From Schlesneria sp. (GTDB lineage: Bacteria > Planctomycetota > Planctomycetia > Planctomycetales > Planctomycetaceae), in contig JAQGHU010000008.1 in assembly GCA_028291515.1 (NCBI GenBank), positions 25,278-89,277 of the forward strand: a stretch of 64,000 nucleotides of DNA. Reading direction: 5' to 3'. Shown piece by piece: positions 27,342 to 37,963 of this stretch. Within the stretch, counting starts at the first letter, position 1. The number at the start of each line of letters is the position of its first letter. The notes under the pieces are model-generated. The model did no database searches, was not told the origin of the DNA, and saw nothing but the letters and a program-made list of their open reading frames with translations. A program made the position numbers and the translations under genes.

Positions 27342-27677
27342 CTACGTCGGTGTCAGCCACAACCACAACCCGATCGTCGCGATTGCCAAGGCCAGGCCGA
27401 TCACGAATGCAAGCCAGAAGTCGAGGCGGAAGCATTGTGCAAAAGCAAGCGGCACGAAAAATGGCAATCCCAGCGGCACGAGTATCAGGGTTTCGCGAGC
27501 CAGTCGGCTGATGGCGGGCAGGTCACGGTGTTGCTGCCACGACATCACCAGCGCGATCAAACTGATGATTGGTAATGTAAGTAAGAAGGCTCCTAGACGC
27601 GGTTGACGATGGGAGACTTCGGACACGGCGACGATGATCGCGGCCGCAATGGCTGTTTTGATGATGATCCACCACAT
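27342..27677 (-). CDS. DUF3147 membrane protein
   Basis: The product has 111 residues and is almost entirely membrane-embedded, with four predicted helices. The middle has the conserved ARETLILVPLGLPFFVPLAF stretch of DUF3147 proteins. AGGAACTTGCG precedes the ATG. A paralogue with nearly the same core lies at 48270-48611. The gene is downstream of a cobalamin-riboswitch-like RNA on the same strand, with about 130 bases between them, and lies 3' of the large RND pump. Family function is unknown. The association with metal pumps in this window suggests an accessory role in metal resistance, which is inference. Confidence 0.8.
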   Translation of the reverse strand: MWWIIIKTAIAAAIIVAVSEVSHRQPRLGAFLLTLPIISLIALVMSWQQHRDLPAISRLARETLILVPLGLPFFVPLAFAQCFRLDFWLAFVIGLALAIATIGLWLWLTPT

Positions 27678-27808
27678 CGCAAGTTCCTATCCATCGAGAC
27701 CGACGTTTGTATTGAGTAGCCGTGGCTCGCGGGTTGTAACGCGCGACAACCATTCAAGCCGTTTGGTTAAAAATGTGACTTCACATGACACCTTTTGAGT
27801 GGCAAAAG

Positions 27809-27898
27809 AACCCACCCGGCGGCAACGTCTGGACGGACTTTCCGTCGCCGAGTGGGCCTGCTCCGGATTTGCACCGGATACAGTTCGATCAATCAGCG
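27809..27898 (-). ncRNA. Structured RNA, short cobalamin-riboswitch-like (copy 1)
   Basis: On the minus strand the sequence has a TCCGG...CCGGA stem whose loop region reads GGTGCAAATCC, then GCAGGCCCACTCGGCG, and ends GTCCAGACGTTGCC. These parts match the order of the cobalamin riboswitch core (GGTGnnAATCC, the B12-box-like region, and the 3' CCAGAnnnTGCC). A second copy at 44801-44880 keeps the conserved parts and has compensatory stem changes. It would lie in the leader of the DUF3147 gene. The usual P5-P6 arms are very short or absent, so the class is uncertain. Confidence 0.45.
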
Positions 27899-27968
27899 AA
27901 ATTATCTTTGTGTTCTGCTGTTCCCCAGTGAGTTGATAGTCATCATCATTTGCCGGGTAGTGAAGCCA

Positions 27969-30900
27969 TCACTTCCCTTCGGGGAGTGGCGGTGTTGGTT
28001 GGTGTGTCGGATCGACGACCATTTGCGTTACGGGCATTGGGATGCCGACTGGTTGCGATGTAAAATTCGGTTCAACGTTGGGTTCCTGCGGTTTGTACTC
28101 ATAGACCTTGCGGCCGAATTTGAAGAACAGCGCGGGCGTGACCACTTGGTCAAGAATTGTCGATGTCAACATTCCGCCGAAGACGACCAGAGCTAGTGGG
28201 TAAAGAATCTCCTTGCCGGTCTGTCCCGCTCCGAACAGCAACGGCAGCAGGCCGATGAAACTCGTCATCGCGGTCATCATGACCGGGGAAAGGCGTTCCA
28301 GACTGCCACGCACAATCATCTGCTCAGAGAACGTCTCCCCCTCGTGCTGCATCAGGTGGATATAGTGCGAGATCATCATGATGCCGTTGCGGCTGACGAC
28401 ACCGATGAGCGTGATGAAACCGACCCAGTGTGCGACGGACAAGCTCGTGACGCTGACCCAGACGCGCGGCCAGTCCCACCACGGGGCAGCTTGCAGAGCC
28501 GCCCATTCAGGGCGATTCACGATGAGCAGTGTCAGTACCGAGCCGAACGCGGCGAGTGGGATGTTGACGAGAACTTGCAAGGCGGCCCGCCAAGAATCGA
28601 GGGCTTTGCAGAGCAGCAGGAACACCCCGACGATGCTGAGCGAGCCGAGAATCGCGAGGCGGCGGTTAGCTTGCTGCTGAGCCTCGAACTGGCCGCTGTA
28701 TTCAACGTAGTAGCTGCCAGGAAGTTGCCGCAGGTTTTCTTCTACGGGTGCGACTGCCTGCTTGATGTCGGCCACCACGCTGGCTAAGTCTCTTCCGTGG
28801 ACATTGCAGAAGACCACGATGCGTCGCTGAACATTCTCGCGGTTGAGTGTGTTGGGGCCAGTCGTATCGAGCACTTCAGCAACTTGCCCCAGCGCGACGC
28901 GGCGACCAGAAGGAGTTTCCAGAATCGTCTCGTTGATGGCTTCGGGGTCGCTACGTGAGGCTTCGTCGTACCAGACAACGAGGCCGAAGTAGCGGTCTTC
29001 ATCTAAGACCTGCGAGACAACTTGACCCTTGTAAGCCGTTTCCAGCAGGTCGGCGACGTCGCCGGGAGCGAGCCCGTAGCGGGCGGCTTCGTCTCGCTTC
29101 ACCCGCAGGCGAATCTGCGAAATCTCGATCTGCGGCTCGATCTGCAAATCAACGATGCCGGGAATAGGCTGCATTCGGGTCTGCATATCGTAGGCGGCGG
29201 TACGGAGTTCACGTAGGTCTTGACCGAAGACTTTCACGGCGATCTGAGCTCGAATCCCCGACATCATGTGGTCCAGCCGATGCGAGATCGGCTGACCAAT
29301 ATTGATGGCGGCGCCGGGGATTTGCGTAATGCGGTCGCGCACATCAGCGATGACGACCTCGCGTGGACGGCCGACTTTTTCAAAGCCCCACAAGTGAGCG
29401 ATTGGAATTAGCCGCAATGCTCCCCAACCCCAGCCCGGCTTCGCAACGTTGTGTTCGGCCATTTGTACGTCAATCTCGGACGAGTTGACACCTTCGGCGT
29501 GCTCGTCCAGTTCCGCCCGGCCCGTGCGGCGTGAGACGGACAAGACTTCGGGCACATCGAGAATCAGACGATCGACTCGTTCGGCAATACGCTGACTTTC
29601 GTCGAGGCTGGTGCCCGGTTCCATGCGCAAACTAATGGTCAGTGTCCCTTCATTGAATGGCGGCAGGAACTCGCCTCCCATCCACAGAATACTCGCGCAC
29701 GACAGAGTCACCAGTACACCGACTCCGCCAAGAATCAGCCATGCATGACGCAGCGTAAACCGCAATACGGTCGCGTCGACTCGCTTCAACCAGCGCAGAA
29801 ACAACGGATCTCGTTCATCATCCAGGAGCTTCGCTTGGGGCAATAGGAATGAACCGAGCACCGGCGTAAACGTCAATGAGACAACCAGCGAGCACAAGAG
29901 CGCCACAATGTATGCCACCCCAAGCGGCGCAAACATGCGGCCTTCTAATCCGGCCATTGAGAACAGCGGAAACATGACCAGTACCACGATCAGCGTCGCG
30001 TAGACGATCGAGTTCCGCACTTCGCACGACGCATCGTAGATGACATCCAAGGCTGGGCGTTGCAGGCCGATTGGCAGGTGCCGATTCTCCTTCAAGCGAC
30101 GGTAGATGTTCTCAATGTCCACAATCGAGTCGTCGACCAGATCACCGATCGCCACCGCGATACCTCCTAGCGTCATGGTGTTGATGGTGATGCCGAATCT
30201 TTGAAACACGAGGATCGTGAGCAGAATCGACAGCGGCATCGACGTGAGCGAACTAAGGCTCGTGCGGAAGTTGCCCATCAGCAGGAACAGAACGACGATG
30301 ACCCACAGCGCGCCGTCGCGCACGGCTTCAGTAACGTTCTCGACAGCCGCTTCAATGAAGTCGGCCTGCTTGAAGATGCGGCGTTCGATGACGACATCCG
30401 GCGGCAACTCCTTCTGGAGAGAGTCGAGCACATCGTTGATTTTGCGGTCGAGGACCAGCGTGTCGGCGTTGGGTTGCTTCTGCACCGTCATCATGACCGC
30501 CGATCCACCGCTGATCTTCGTCGTTGTGTGCTCCTCGTCAGGGTTCTTTTCATCGTCACGTTTCTCGGTCGGCTCATGGGGAAGCGATTCGCGAACGGCG
30601 GCATTCACGTCGGGCTCGAGCTTCACCCAGGCACTGCCGTCACCTCTTTTGATCGGTCCGCCGAAGCGGACTTCGGCCACGTCCTTGATCCGCACCGGCA
30701 TCGGCTCGCGCCACAGAACCGGCGTGTTTTCGATCTCTTCCAGCGTGAGACTCTGCCCATTGATCCGCAGCAGCGACTCTTTCGGAGACCGCACGACGAT
30801 ACCACCCCCTGCGATGACGTTCGCCTTCTTCGCAGCGGCAACCAATTGATCAAGCGTCACGTTCTGAGCGGCCAGCTGCGCGGGCGACGTGATGATTTGA

Positions 30901-31481
30901 TACTGCTTGAACGTGCCTCCCATCACCGTAACTTGCGATACACCTCCCACTGCTAATAGCCGGTTACGTAGCGTGAACTCGCCCAGCGTGCGCAGCTCCA
31001 TCGCCTTCGCGGCTTGTTCTTCGGGATTGTTCAGTTCAGCGGTGGACCGCAGGCCCAGCAGCATGATTTCGCCCATGATTGACGAAATCGGAGCCATCAC
31101 CGGGTTCGAGTCCTTCGGCAATCGTTCACGGGCTAGTTGTAATTTCTCAGACACGATCTGCCGATCGCGGAAAATGTCGGTACCCCACTCGAACTCAACC
31201 CACACGATTGACAACCCGATGCCCGATGCTGACCGTACGCGCTGTACTCCGGTGGCCCCGTTCAGCAGGAACTCGATCGGCCGTGTAACCAGAACTTCAA
31301 CTTCTTCGGGAGCTAAGCCGGGAGCTTCGGTCATGATGGCCACGGTCGGCCGGTTCAGATCGGGGAATACGTCGACAGGCATCTCGCGAAGTTGAATGAC
31401 TCCGTAGACCATCACGGCGAGCGCCCCGATCATGACGAGCGCCCGATTCTTCAGCGAGAATGAGATGACCCAATTTAGCAT
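27969..31481 (-). CDS. Heavy-metal RND efflux pump (CusA/CzcA family)
   Basis: The product has 1170 residues (family about 1040-1070). It has the RND layout: helix 1 (ALVMIGALAVMVYGVIQL), a large periplasmic loop, a central helix bundle with the motif IAVAIGDLVDDSIVDIEN, a second loop, and a C-terminal bundle ending at FGGMLTSTILDQVVTPALFF. The periplasmic part has an extra acidic insert near residues 290-330 (KRDDEKNPDEEH). The D-x-x-D-D-x-x-x-D motif identifies the HME (heavy-metal) group; the metal cannot be fixed from sequence, but the copper genes nearby suggest Cu+/Ag+. It is 12 bases downstream of the doubled adaptor gene, so the two form one operon. Confidence 0.9.
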   Translation of the reverse strand: MLNWVISFSLKNRALVMIGALAVMVYGVIQLREMPVDVFPDLNRPTVAIMTEAPGLAPEEVEVLVTRPIEFLLNGATGVQRVRSASGIGLSIVWVEFEWGTDIFRDRQIVSEKLQLARERLPKDSNPVMAPISSIMGEIMLLGLRSTAELNNPEEQAAKAMELRTLGEFTLRNRLLAVGGVSQVTVMGGTFKQYQIITSPAQLAAQNVTLDQLVAAAKKANVIAGGGIVVRSPKESLLRINGQSLTLEEIENTPVLWREPMPVRIKDVAEVRFGGPIKRGDGSAWVKLEPDVNAAVRESLPHEPTEKRDDEKNPDEEHTTTKISGGSAVMMTVQKQPNADTLVLDRKINDVLDSLQKELPPDVVIERRIFKQADFIEAAVENVTEAVRDGALWVIVVLFLLMGNFRTSLSSLTSMPLSILLTILVFQRFGITINTMTLGGIAVAIGDLVDDSIVDIENIYRRLKENRHLPIGLQRPALDVIYDASCEVRNSIVYATLIVVLVMFPLFSMAGLEGRMFAPLGVAYIVALLCSLVVSLTFTPVLGSFLLPQAKLLDDERDPLFLRWLKRVDATVLRFTLRHAWLILGGVGVLVTLSCASILWMGGEFLPPFNEGTLTISLRMEPGTSLDESQRIAERVDRLILDVPEVLSVSRRTGRAELDEHAEGVNSSEIDVQMAEHNVAKPGWGWGALRLIPIAHLWGFEKVGRPREVVIADVRDRITQIPGAAINIGQPISHRLDHMMSGIRAQIAVKVFGQDLRELRTAAYDMQTRMQPIPGIVDLQIEPQIEISQIRLRVKRDEAARYGLAPGDVADLLETAYKGQVVSQVLDEDRYFGLVVWYDEASRSDPEAINETILETPSGRRVALGQVAEVLDTTGPNTLNRENVQRRIVVFCNVHGRDLASVVADIKQAVAPVEENLRQLPGSYYVEYSGQFEAQQQANRRLAILGSLSIVGVFLLLCKALDSWRAALQVLVNIPLAAFGSVLTLLIVNRPEWAALQAAPWWDWPRVWVSVTSLSVAHWVGFITLIGVVSRNGIMMISHYIHLMQHEGETFSEQMIVRGSLERLSPVMMTAMTSFIGLLPLLFGAGQTGKEILYPLALVVFGGMLTSTILDQVVTPALFFKFGRKVYEYKPQEPNVEPNFTSQPVGIPMPVTQMVVDPTHQPTPPLPEGK

Positions 31482-31493
31482 GCTTGTACTTTC

Positions 31494-33686
31494 TTATCTC
31501 ACAGCCGCGAACGCGGTTTGAATTTGAGCGACGCCGCTGGTCGCGACCGATTCGCCGTGTTGGAGACCGCTCTTCACTTCGACGAGACGGTCATCGGCTC
31601 GACCCAACTCAATGCGACGGCGGTCAAACGTGCCATCCGCCTTCCTGACGAAGACGAAACTTCGCAACCCATCGCGAACGATGGCGTTCAAGGGGATGGC
31701 CAGCGTCGGTGACGGGCGATCCGTGGTCAACGTGACCCGCGCTGCCATATTGTGTTGCAGCAACACAGATGGCGGTGAAGGGAACTCAATCCACGCTGCA
31801 TGCGTGCGGCTATCGACTCCGACCACCGGACCGATGCGAGTCACCGTTCCCTCCGTTTCCAACTCGGGGTATGCGACCAGTCGGATGCGGGACGTCTGAC
31901 CAACTTTCACGAGGGCCGAATCGCGTTCGCCGACGAATACCTGAACCGAGACACGTGACATGTCATGGATTTCGAATAGGGCTTCGTCGGCTCTCACTAC
32001 CTGACCAAGCATCCGATCAAAACCCACGACGGCCCCACTGATCGGGGCACACACGGGCAGAGCGTCGATGATGCGGCCCGTCTTGAGCAAGTCGTCCATC
32101 TGCGAGGCCGTGATACCCAGCATGAGCAATTTCTGTCGCAGACTCGCCACTAACGTATCGAATGTTTTCACTTGGCCCTCGGTTTCCAGAATCGTCCGGC
32201 GTGGGACGGAATCACCTGCGGCCAGTCGTCGGACCAGCGTGTCTCGCCACATCGCACCGTCGAGATGCGCGCGGAGCAAGGCCAATTGAATATCGCGCAA
32301 TTCGAAGCTGGCGATTTCGGCGAGAATGTCACCCGCTTGTACGGATTGTCCCCGATCAACAAGGATGTTCTGTAGCTTGCCGCCGAGTTGCGTCGAGGCC
32401 GTCGTGCGTCGATCCGCTGAAACATCAACACCCCCGTCAAAGTTCTGAATATGTTCGACGACGTGTTCGGAGACCGGTTCCACCTTGAGTCCAATCGTGC
32501 GGGCCGTTTCTGGCCCGATGCGCAGCACTCCAAGGAAGAAGAGGCTCGACAGTTGATGCCCTCCCCGTGTGACCACGCGGTCGCCCGGAAGCACCTTCCC
32601 TGCCAGAATCTCCACTCGCCCTGCGGACTGCCGACCGATAACGACGGCAACCTTTTGGTACTCTGACCCTTCTTTCAGTCCCGATTCTTCGACGAGGACA
32701 TAACGCTCTGCCCCATCACTTTGCACCGCAGCGGACGGGACTGACAGGACTGCCTTATCGGTCCTCCAATTCAGTTCGGCCTGTCCGTTCATTCCCGGTC
32801 GGAACACGGGCAAATTCCCGGAGTTGTGGACCTCGGCCCAAGCGATGCTCTGATGAGTGAGCGGATCCAGCATCAGGCCGAGCTTATCGATCTTGGTCTC
32901 GAACACCTGACCGTGCAATCCGCTGAGTGACAATCGCACCGACTGGCCGGTTGCTACGCGATGCCAATCACGTTCGAGGACTCCAATCTTCACCCACACC
33001 GTGGAGAGATCGACGATATCCATCAGATGCTCGGTCGGCTCTACGAACTTGCCAACCGCCAGGTCAGAATGCACGACCACGCCGCGCACGGGACTCTGTA
33101 CTGGTAGCCGCAGTGGTTGCTCTTGGTTGGCAGTTAGTATCTCTTCCGCGACGCCCAGCGCAGCCGCTTTCGATTGCAGGACTCGCAGCATGTTAAGGTT
33201 CTGCTGGTGAGTCAGTTGTGTTTCGAGTAACCGTTGGCCGGAGACTGCTCCCGTCTTTGCCGCCGGTTCTAAGCCTTCGAGGATCTTCCCGGAGACATCG
33301 ATGTCATTCTGGGCCTTCTGATAGTCGAACCGCAGCGTATGCAGGTCGAGGCTGTCAAGTTCCGCGAGCACCTGACCCACTTCAACCAACTCTCCGGGCC
33401 GCACGCGCAGTGAGATTACGCGCCCCGACAAGCGCGACGTAACCACGGCGTATTTCGTCCACGGAGCCACGAGCGTCGCGTAGGCCCGCAAATGCTCCGT
33501 CCCTTCCCGCCGCTCGACCTCCGCCGTCTGTACGTCAATTAAATCTCGAGCCGCCCGACTGAGCGAGATGCGACCCTTGGCCAAGTCCACTTGCACGCCC
33601 CGCGTCGGCAACGGTTGATGCCCTTCATGCCCGAATGCCGCCGTAGCGAGTATCCAGGCCAGTATCGACCAGACGAATCGTTTCAT
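31494..33686 (-). CDS. Tandem-fused RND adaptor (two CusB/CzcB domains)
   Basis: The product has 730 residues, about twice a normal adaptor. A signal peptide (MKRFVWSILAWILATAAFG) is followed by HEGH. The first membrane-fusion unit spans about 25-395 (lipoyl half GRVISLRVRPGELVEVGQVLAELDS; beta-barrel near VWVKIGVLERDW). The second spans about 396-730 (GGKLQNILVDRGQSVQAGDILAE; VSVQVFVGERDSALVKVGQ). Each unit carries its own coiled-coil hairpin. The gene lies directly before the RND pump. RND tripartite pumps use six adaptors per three pump monomers, so a covalent pair would give exactly one fused adaptor per pump monomer. Confidence 0.9.
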   Translation of the reverse strand: MKRFVWSILAWILATAAFGHEGHQPLPTRGVQVDLAKGRISLSRAARDLIDVQTAEVERREGTEHLRAYATLVAPWTKYAVVTSRLSGRVISLRVRPGELVEVGQVLAELDSLDLHTLRFDYQKAQNDIDVSGKILEGLEPAAKTGAVSGQRLLETQLTHQQNLNMLRVLQSKAAALGVAEEILTANQEQPLRLPVQSPVRGVVVHSDLAVGKFVEPTEHLMDIVDLSTVWVKIGVLERDWHRVATGQSVRLSLSGLHGQVFETKIDKLGLMLDPLTHQSIAWAEVHNSGNLPVFRPGMNGQAELNWRTDKAVLSVPSAAVQSDGAERYVLVEESGLKEGSEYQKVAVVIGRQSAGRVEILAGKVLPGDRVVTRGGHQLSSLFFLGVLRIGPETARTIGLKVEPVSEHVVEHIQNFDGGVDVSADRRTTASTQLGGKLQNILVDRGQSVQAGDILAEIASFELRDIQLALLRAHLDGAMWRDTLVRRLAAGDSVPRRTILETEGQVKTFDTLVASLRQKLLMLGITASQMDDLLKTGRIIDALPVCAPISGAVVGFDRMLGQVVRADEALFEIHDMSRVSVQVFVGERDSALVKVGQTSRIRLVAYPELETEGTVTRIGPVVGVDSRTHAAWIEFPSPPSVLLQHNMAARVTLTTDRPSPTLAIPLNAIVRDGLRSFVFVRKADGTFDRRRIELGRADDRLVEVKSGLQHGESVATSGVAQIQTAFAAVR

Positions 33687-33755
33687 GATGGGTTCTCCGA
33701 ACGCAGCCCCATCGAATATGCAACAGGGCTGCGTTGTTAGTTCTTCGCCACGAGC

Positions 33756-34361
33756 CTATTCCACATGATGGGCGTACTTTTTCGGATTGAAATTCTTCCA
33801 GCGGCCTAAGACTTCCTTGCCATCCAATCTGAACTTGGCGACCACGAGCAAATCGTCTTCCGGCTTCATCCACGGAGCTTTTGCCACGAAGTGCGAGCAC
33901 GTCCCGGCCTTCTCTCCCACCGGTCGCTCGTCGGCCGGAGCTGGTTCAAATGTCAGCGTCTGGCTCTCACCTTCTCCCGCTGTGGCCTGCGCCTCGAATG
34001 ATTCAACGGCGATTGCCACCGGCTGCGGGTCCTTATCAACGGGCGTCTCGAAGAAAATATCGAGTTCATTTCCATCCGCCGCGAGGTGCGCGGTCAGCAG
34101 GGCATGTACCGACCCGGCATCAGCGATCAGCATCTTGCCGCGTTCGTGGCTGTGTCCGTGAGCCGTTTCACCTTCTTTTTTGTGGCCCGCATCTTTGTGG
34201 GACGCTTGGTCTCCATGCTTGTGGTCGGCATGGTCAGTCTGAACGGGAGTTGTCACAGGCTTGGCGGGCTTCACGGGTGTGGAACTCGGCCCGCCGCAAC
34301 CGGCAACAAACAACAACGTGCCCGTCCAACAACACGCGTCTGTGAAACATCGAACAAACAT
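33756..34361 (-). CDS. His-rich lipoprotein of the metal island
   Basis: The ATG at 34361 (GAAGGGGATTTCT upstream) gives 201 residues. A lipoprotein signal ends in LLFVAGCGG. A His/Lys/Asp-rich segment follows (HADHKHGDQASHKDAGHKKEG, HGHSHERG), a typical loose metal-binding sequence. The rest is a beta-rich domain (VHALLTAHLAADGNELDIFFET to the end). It lies 69 bases upstream of the adaptor gene and is probably a periplasmic metal-buffering or sensing lipoprotein. No catalytic motif is seen. Confidence 0.7.
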   Translation of the reverse strand: MFVRCFTDACCWTGTLLFVAGCGGPSSTPVKPAKPVTTPVQTDHADHKHGDQASHKDAGHKKEGETAHGHSHERGKMLIADAGSVHALLTAHLAADGNELDIFFETPVDKDPQPVAIAVESFEAQATAGEGESQTLTFEPAPADERPVGEKAGTCSHFVAKAPWMKPEDDLLVVAKFRLDGKEVLGRWKNFNPKKYAHHVE

Positions 34362-34512
34362 AGAAATCCCCTTCGAAAAAACGTGAATCGTGATACTCAA
34401 CGGCTAGCCGCAGAACGGAAACATTCCGCACGGATCGCAGCCGGTTGGTTTTCAGGCGAGACAGACATGCACCGGCAGCGGGCGAATTGACCCGATCACC
34501 GTGGACTTCTCG

Positions 34513-35043
34513 CTAGATTCTGAGGACACCTGAGCGCTCTCGGCGCGCAGTGTCACACACTTGCGAGACATCGGGCGGCGCGGATGGCACCATATGCGGC
34601 AGCGTTAAAATAACGAACGCCATCGCCTGAGTATTACCGCCGCTGAGGTTGGGATCATCCGTGACGACCTCAACTTGGGCTTGAACCATCTCACCCAAAA
34701 GCGGAGCCCACTCATCCCCGGTGTCAGAGCGATCTGACGAGTTGGCGGGGAGCGCGGGGAGAGTCAGGTCGAAACCGAGCCATACCAAATGGATATGTTC
34801 AACCGTCGACACTGTTTGCATCGGCGCAGACGTTGCCCGCTCACTGTGATCGTGATGTCCATGCGAATGAGCATGGCTGTGGGAGTGGCGATGCGGATGC
34901 CCGTGCGAAAGCGGTTTCGCCTCACGTTGCGGTTGACGATGGTCAGTTATCGCATGAATGTGCCGCAATGCCGGTGACGACATGGTACTACTCGCCAGAA
35001 CGGCGATCAGCAGCACGGCCGCAACCCGGCGGAACACAAACAT
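34513..35043 (-). CDS. His-rich membrane-anchored or exported protein
   Basis: Starting at the ATG at 35043 (GTGGAGC upstream) the product has 176 residues; a longer start at 35274 is open but less likely. A hydrophobic N-terminal segment (VFRRVAAVLLIAVLASSTM) serves as signal or anchor. A His-rich run (SHGHPHRHSHSHAHSHGHHDHS) follows near residue 50, then a domain of unknown type. The histidine run would bind Zn, Ni or Cu. It lies between the P-type ATPase and the lipoprotein on the same strand. Confidence 0.65.
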   Translation of the reverse strand: MFVFRRVAAVLLIAVLASSTMSSPALRHIHAITDHRQPQREAKPLSHGHPHRHSHSHAHSHGHHDHSERATSAPMQTVSTVEHIHLVWLGFDLTLPALPANSSDRSDTGDEWAPLLGEMVQAQVEVVTDDPNLSGGNTQAMAFVILTLPHMVPSAPPDVSQVCDTARRERSGVLRI

Positions 35044-35302
35044 CACCAAAGCTCCACGAGCAACCCGTCGATGAGACGCGACATAAAACTTTGCTTCCTC
35101 AACGATTGGAAGTGTACCGGAAGCATTGGTTCGTCGCATCTCATTGCGAGAAAGTTCCTGTTGACGGGCGACCGCCCTCTGGACAAATCGGTTCGCGAAA
35201 CCGTGCGGGGTGGATGGCATCAAGGCATCTCCTTCGGGAGGTGGCCAATAAGTCCGGAAGCAATCTAGCAGCAAGACAATCGATTGACGGGAGCGAACGA
35301 TG

Positions 35303-37936
35303 TCACAATTTCACCCTTCGCAATCGGAGCGCATTGCCCACTACAGACAGTGAACTGAGGCTCATCGCCACGCTCGCCCAGACTGGTGAGATCAACAGGC
35401 CGAAGAAGGGATAGAGCAACCCAGCCGCAACGGGAATGCTGGCCACGTTGTAGATAAATGCGAGACCCAGATTTTGCCTGATGTTGGCGATGGTGGCCCG
35501 GCTCAGGTGCAATGCACGCACGAGCGCTTGCAGATCGCCGTTAACGAGCGTGATTCCCGCACTCTCCATCGCCACATCCGTGCCTGATCCCATCGCGATG
35601 CCGATGTGAGCCTGCGCCAGCGCGGGAGCATCATTGATCCCATCTCCCGCCATTGCCACCGTATGACCATCGGCTTGTAATCGCTTGACCACGTCGAGCT
35701 TTTGATCCGGCAGCATCTCGGCGATCACTTCGTCGATGCCCAGTGTCTGGGCGACAGAATCTGCCGTCCGGCGGCTATCGCCGGTCAACATGATGATTCT
35801 CAATCCTGCCTCGTGCAGTGCGCGAATCGCATCAGGTGTGGTGGGCTTAATTCGGTCCGCCACGCCGATCATTCCCGCGAGGTGTCCGTCGATTACCAGA
35901 TGCATCACCGTTTGCCCTGCGCCACGCAGTTCGTCCAGGCGGGCGGCATAGTCTTCGAGGTCGATCGCATGATCCGCCATTAGCCCCGCGTTTCCGAATG
36001 CGACTCGTTTCCCTTCCACGACGCCGGTGACTCCTGTACCAGTGATGGACTGAAACTCACTCATTGGGACCAGCGCAATGCCCCGATCTTCGGCTCCCTT
36101 CACAATGGCATTGGCCAGCGGATGTTCGCTGCCTCGCTCCAGCGACGCTGCCAGCCGCAAAACTTCGTCGGTCGTGAAGCCCTGCATCGGTTCGACGTTG
36201 ACCAGACGCGGTTTGCCTTCAGTCAGTGTCCCGGTTTTGTCCACGACCAGCGTGTCGGCTCGTTGCAGGACCTCCAGAGCCTCGGCGTTCTTGACGAGGA
36301 TGCCGTTTTCAGCCCCACGTCCGACGCCGACCATGATCGACATGGGCGTGGCGAGCCCTAGCGCACAGGGGCAGGCGATGATCAACACGGAAACCGCATT
36401 CACGAGGGCATGGGCGAGCCTTGGTTCGGCTCCGACCAGGCTCCAGACGACGAATGTCAGGACACTCGCCGCCATTACTGCGGGAACGAAATATCGTGAT
36501 ACCTGGTCGACGACTCGCTCGATGGGAGCACGAGTTCGTTGGGCGTCACCCACCATCCGAACAATCTGCGCAAGCAGTGTCTCGGAACCGACCATCTCCG
36601 CCCGGACCAACAGGCTGCCCGTGCCGTTGATGGTCGCCGCGATGACTTTGTCGCCTGCTTGCTTTTCGACGGGCAGCGGTTCCCCGGAAATCATTGACTC
36701 ATCGACAGAACTGCGCCCTTGGACAACGACCCCGTCAGCGGGTACCTTCTCACCGGGCCGAACGCGGAGCAAGTCATCGCGCCGGATCAGGTCCAACGAC
36801 ACGTCCTCTTCCGCGCCGCCGGGTGCGACTCGTCTGGCCGTTTTCGGCGCGAGGCCCAGCAACCGTTTGATGGCCCCGCTCGTTTGGCTGCGGGCCTTCA
36901 GTTCCATGACCTGGCCCAGCAGGATCAGCACGGTCACCACCACCGCCGTGTCGAAGTATGGCATCACCGAACCGCTGGCATGGCGGAAGCCTTCTGGAAA
37001 AACCCCCGGTACGATGGTGGCGATCAGGCTGTAAGCATAGGCTGAACCCACCCCCAGCGCAATCAACGTGAACATGTTCGGGCTGAGATTGCGAATCGAG
37101 AGCCATGCCCGCTCGAAGAACGGCCAACCACACCAAAAGACGACCGGGGTGGCGAGCAGCAATTGGCCCCAGTTCAGCAGCGTCGCCCAATAGTGAAGAG
37201 GATTGTGGGGGAGCATGTCGGCCATCGCCACCACGAACACGGGCAGTCCGAGGATAACGCCCACCCAGAATCGCCGCAGCATGTCCGTCTGTTCGTGGCT
37301 TGGTCCGTCTTGCAGTTCGATAGTCCGAGGTTCAAGCGCCATCCCGCATTTCGGGCACGGGCCGGGATGATCGCTCACGACTTCTGGGTGCATCGGGCAA
37401 ACATATTCCACCGTCGATTGCGCCGCATGGTCGACCGGCTCCAGGCCCATCCCGCATTTGGGGCAGATACCGGGACCGATCTGTCGTACCTCCGGATGCA
37501 TGGGACAGGTGTACTCGGTCCCAGGAGTAGTAGCCGCAGTCGGCACCGCGACGACGTCGTCCAAATAGAGCGCGGGATCGGCCACAAATTTCTGGTGGCA
37601 GTGCGAACTGCAGAAGTAATAGGTCTCTCCTGCATGGCTGGCAGTTGCTGCGGCCGTTGCACGCTCGACCGTCATGCCACAGACGGGATCGAGTGCCGTC
37701 ACTGCCGCCTGCGAGTTGTGAGCGCAGCACGAATGCGTGGCTGGTGGTGTCACGAAGCGATCCGGGGTGGCGCTGAACCGTTGCTGGCACGATGCCGAAC
37801 AGAAAAAATAGGTGGCCCCGCCATGTTCAGACGAACCGACAGCGCGGGCTGGATCGATAGTCATGCCGCACACCGGGTCAATCGTGGACGGCGAGGCGGA
37901 GCCGAGAATGGGTAGAACGGATTCATGCGAGTTCAT
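35303..37936 (-). CDS. copA: Cu+ P1B-type ATPase with YHS and heavy-metal-binding domains
   Basis: The product has 877 residues. The N-terminus has no HMA (CxxC) domain; instead it has two YHS-type units (DPVCGMTID and DPVCGMTVE, each with FFC/YFC-x3-C) and two HMBD units (YTCPMHPEV with [10 protein letters not shown], and YVCPMHPEV with [10 protein letters not shown]). The ATPase core has [10 protein letters not shown] in helix 6, [11 protein letters not shown] (phosphorylated Asp), SEHPLANAI and [10 protein letters not shown]. Helices 7 and 8 have AFIYN and MSLSS, the signature of Cu+-exporting P1B-1 pumps. It would move copper out of the cytoplasm. It sits in the middle of the copper gene set. 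Confidence 0.92.
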   Translation of the reverse strand: MNSHESVLPILGSASPSTIDPVCGMTIDPARAVGSSEHGGATYFFCSASCQQRFSATPDRFVTPPATHSCCAHNSQAAVTALDPVCGMTVERATAAATASHAGETYYFCSSHCHQKFVADPALYLDDVVAVPTAATTPGTEYTCPMHPEVRQIGPGICPKCGMGLEPVDHAAQSTVEYVCPMHPEVVSDHPGPCPKCGMALEPRTIELQDGPSHEQTDMLRRFWVGVILGLPVFVVAMADMLPHNPLHYWATLLNWGQLLLATPVVFWCGWPFFERAWLSIRNLSPNMFTLIALGVGSAYAYSLIATIVPGVFPEGFRHASGSVMPYFDTAVVVTVLILLGQVMELKARSQTSGAIKRLLGLAPKTARRVAPGGAEEDVSLDLIRRDDLLRVRPGEKVPADGVVVQGRSSVDESMISGEPLPVEKQAGDKVIAATINGTGSLLVRAEMVGSETLLAQIVRMVGDAQRTRAPIERVVDQVSRYFVPAVMAASVLTFVVWSLVGAEPRLAHALVNAVSVLIIACPCALGLATPMSIMVGVGRGAENGILVKNAEALEVLQRADTLVVDKTGTLTEGKPRLVNVEPMQGFTTDEVLRLAASLERGSEHPLANAIVKGAEDRGIALVPMSEFQSITGTGVTGVVEGKRVAFGNAGLMADHAIDLEDYAARLDELRGAGQTVMHLVIDGHLAGMIGVADRIKPTTPDAIRALHEAGLRIIMLTGDSRRTADSVAQTLGIDEVIAEMLPDQKLDVVKRLQADGHTVAMAGDGINDAPALAQAHIGIAMGSGTDVAMESAGITLVNGDLQALVRALHLSRATIANIRQNLGLAFIYNVASIPVAAGLLYPFFGLLISPVWASVAMSLSSLSVVGNALRLRRVKL

Positions 37937-37963
37937 GATGCACTCCTAACTGCGATTCGATAC

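Noticed and set aside
30201..30956. Plus-strand frame opposite the RND pump
   Set aside because: Antisense to conserved pump sequence; composition is typical of a shadow frame.
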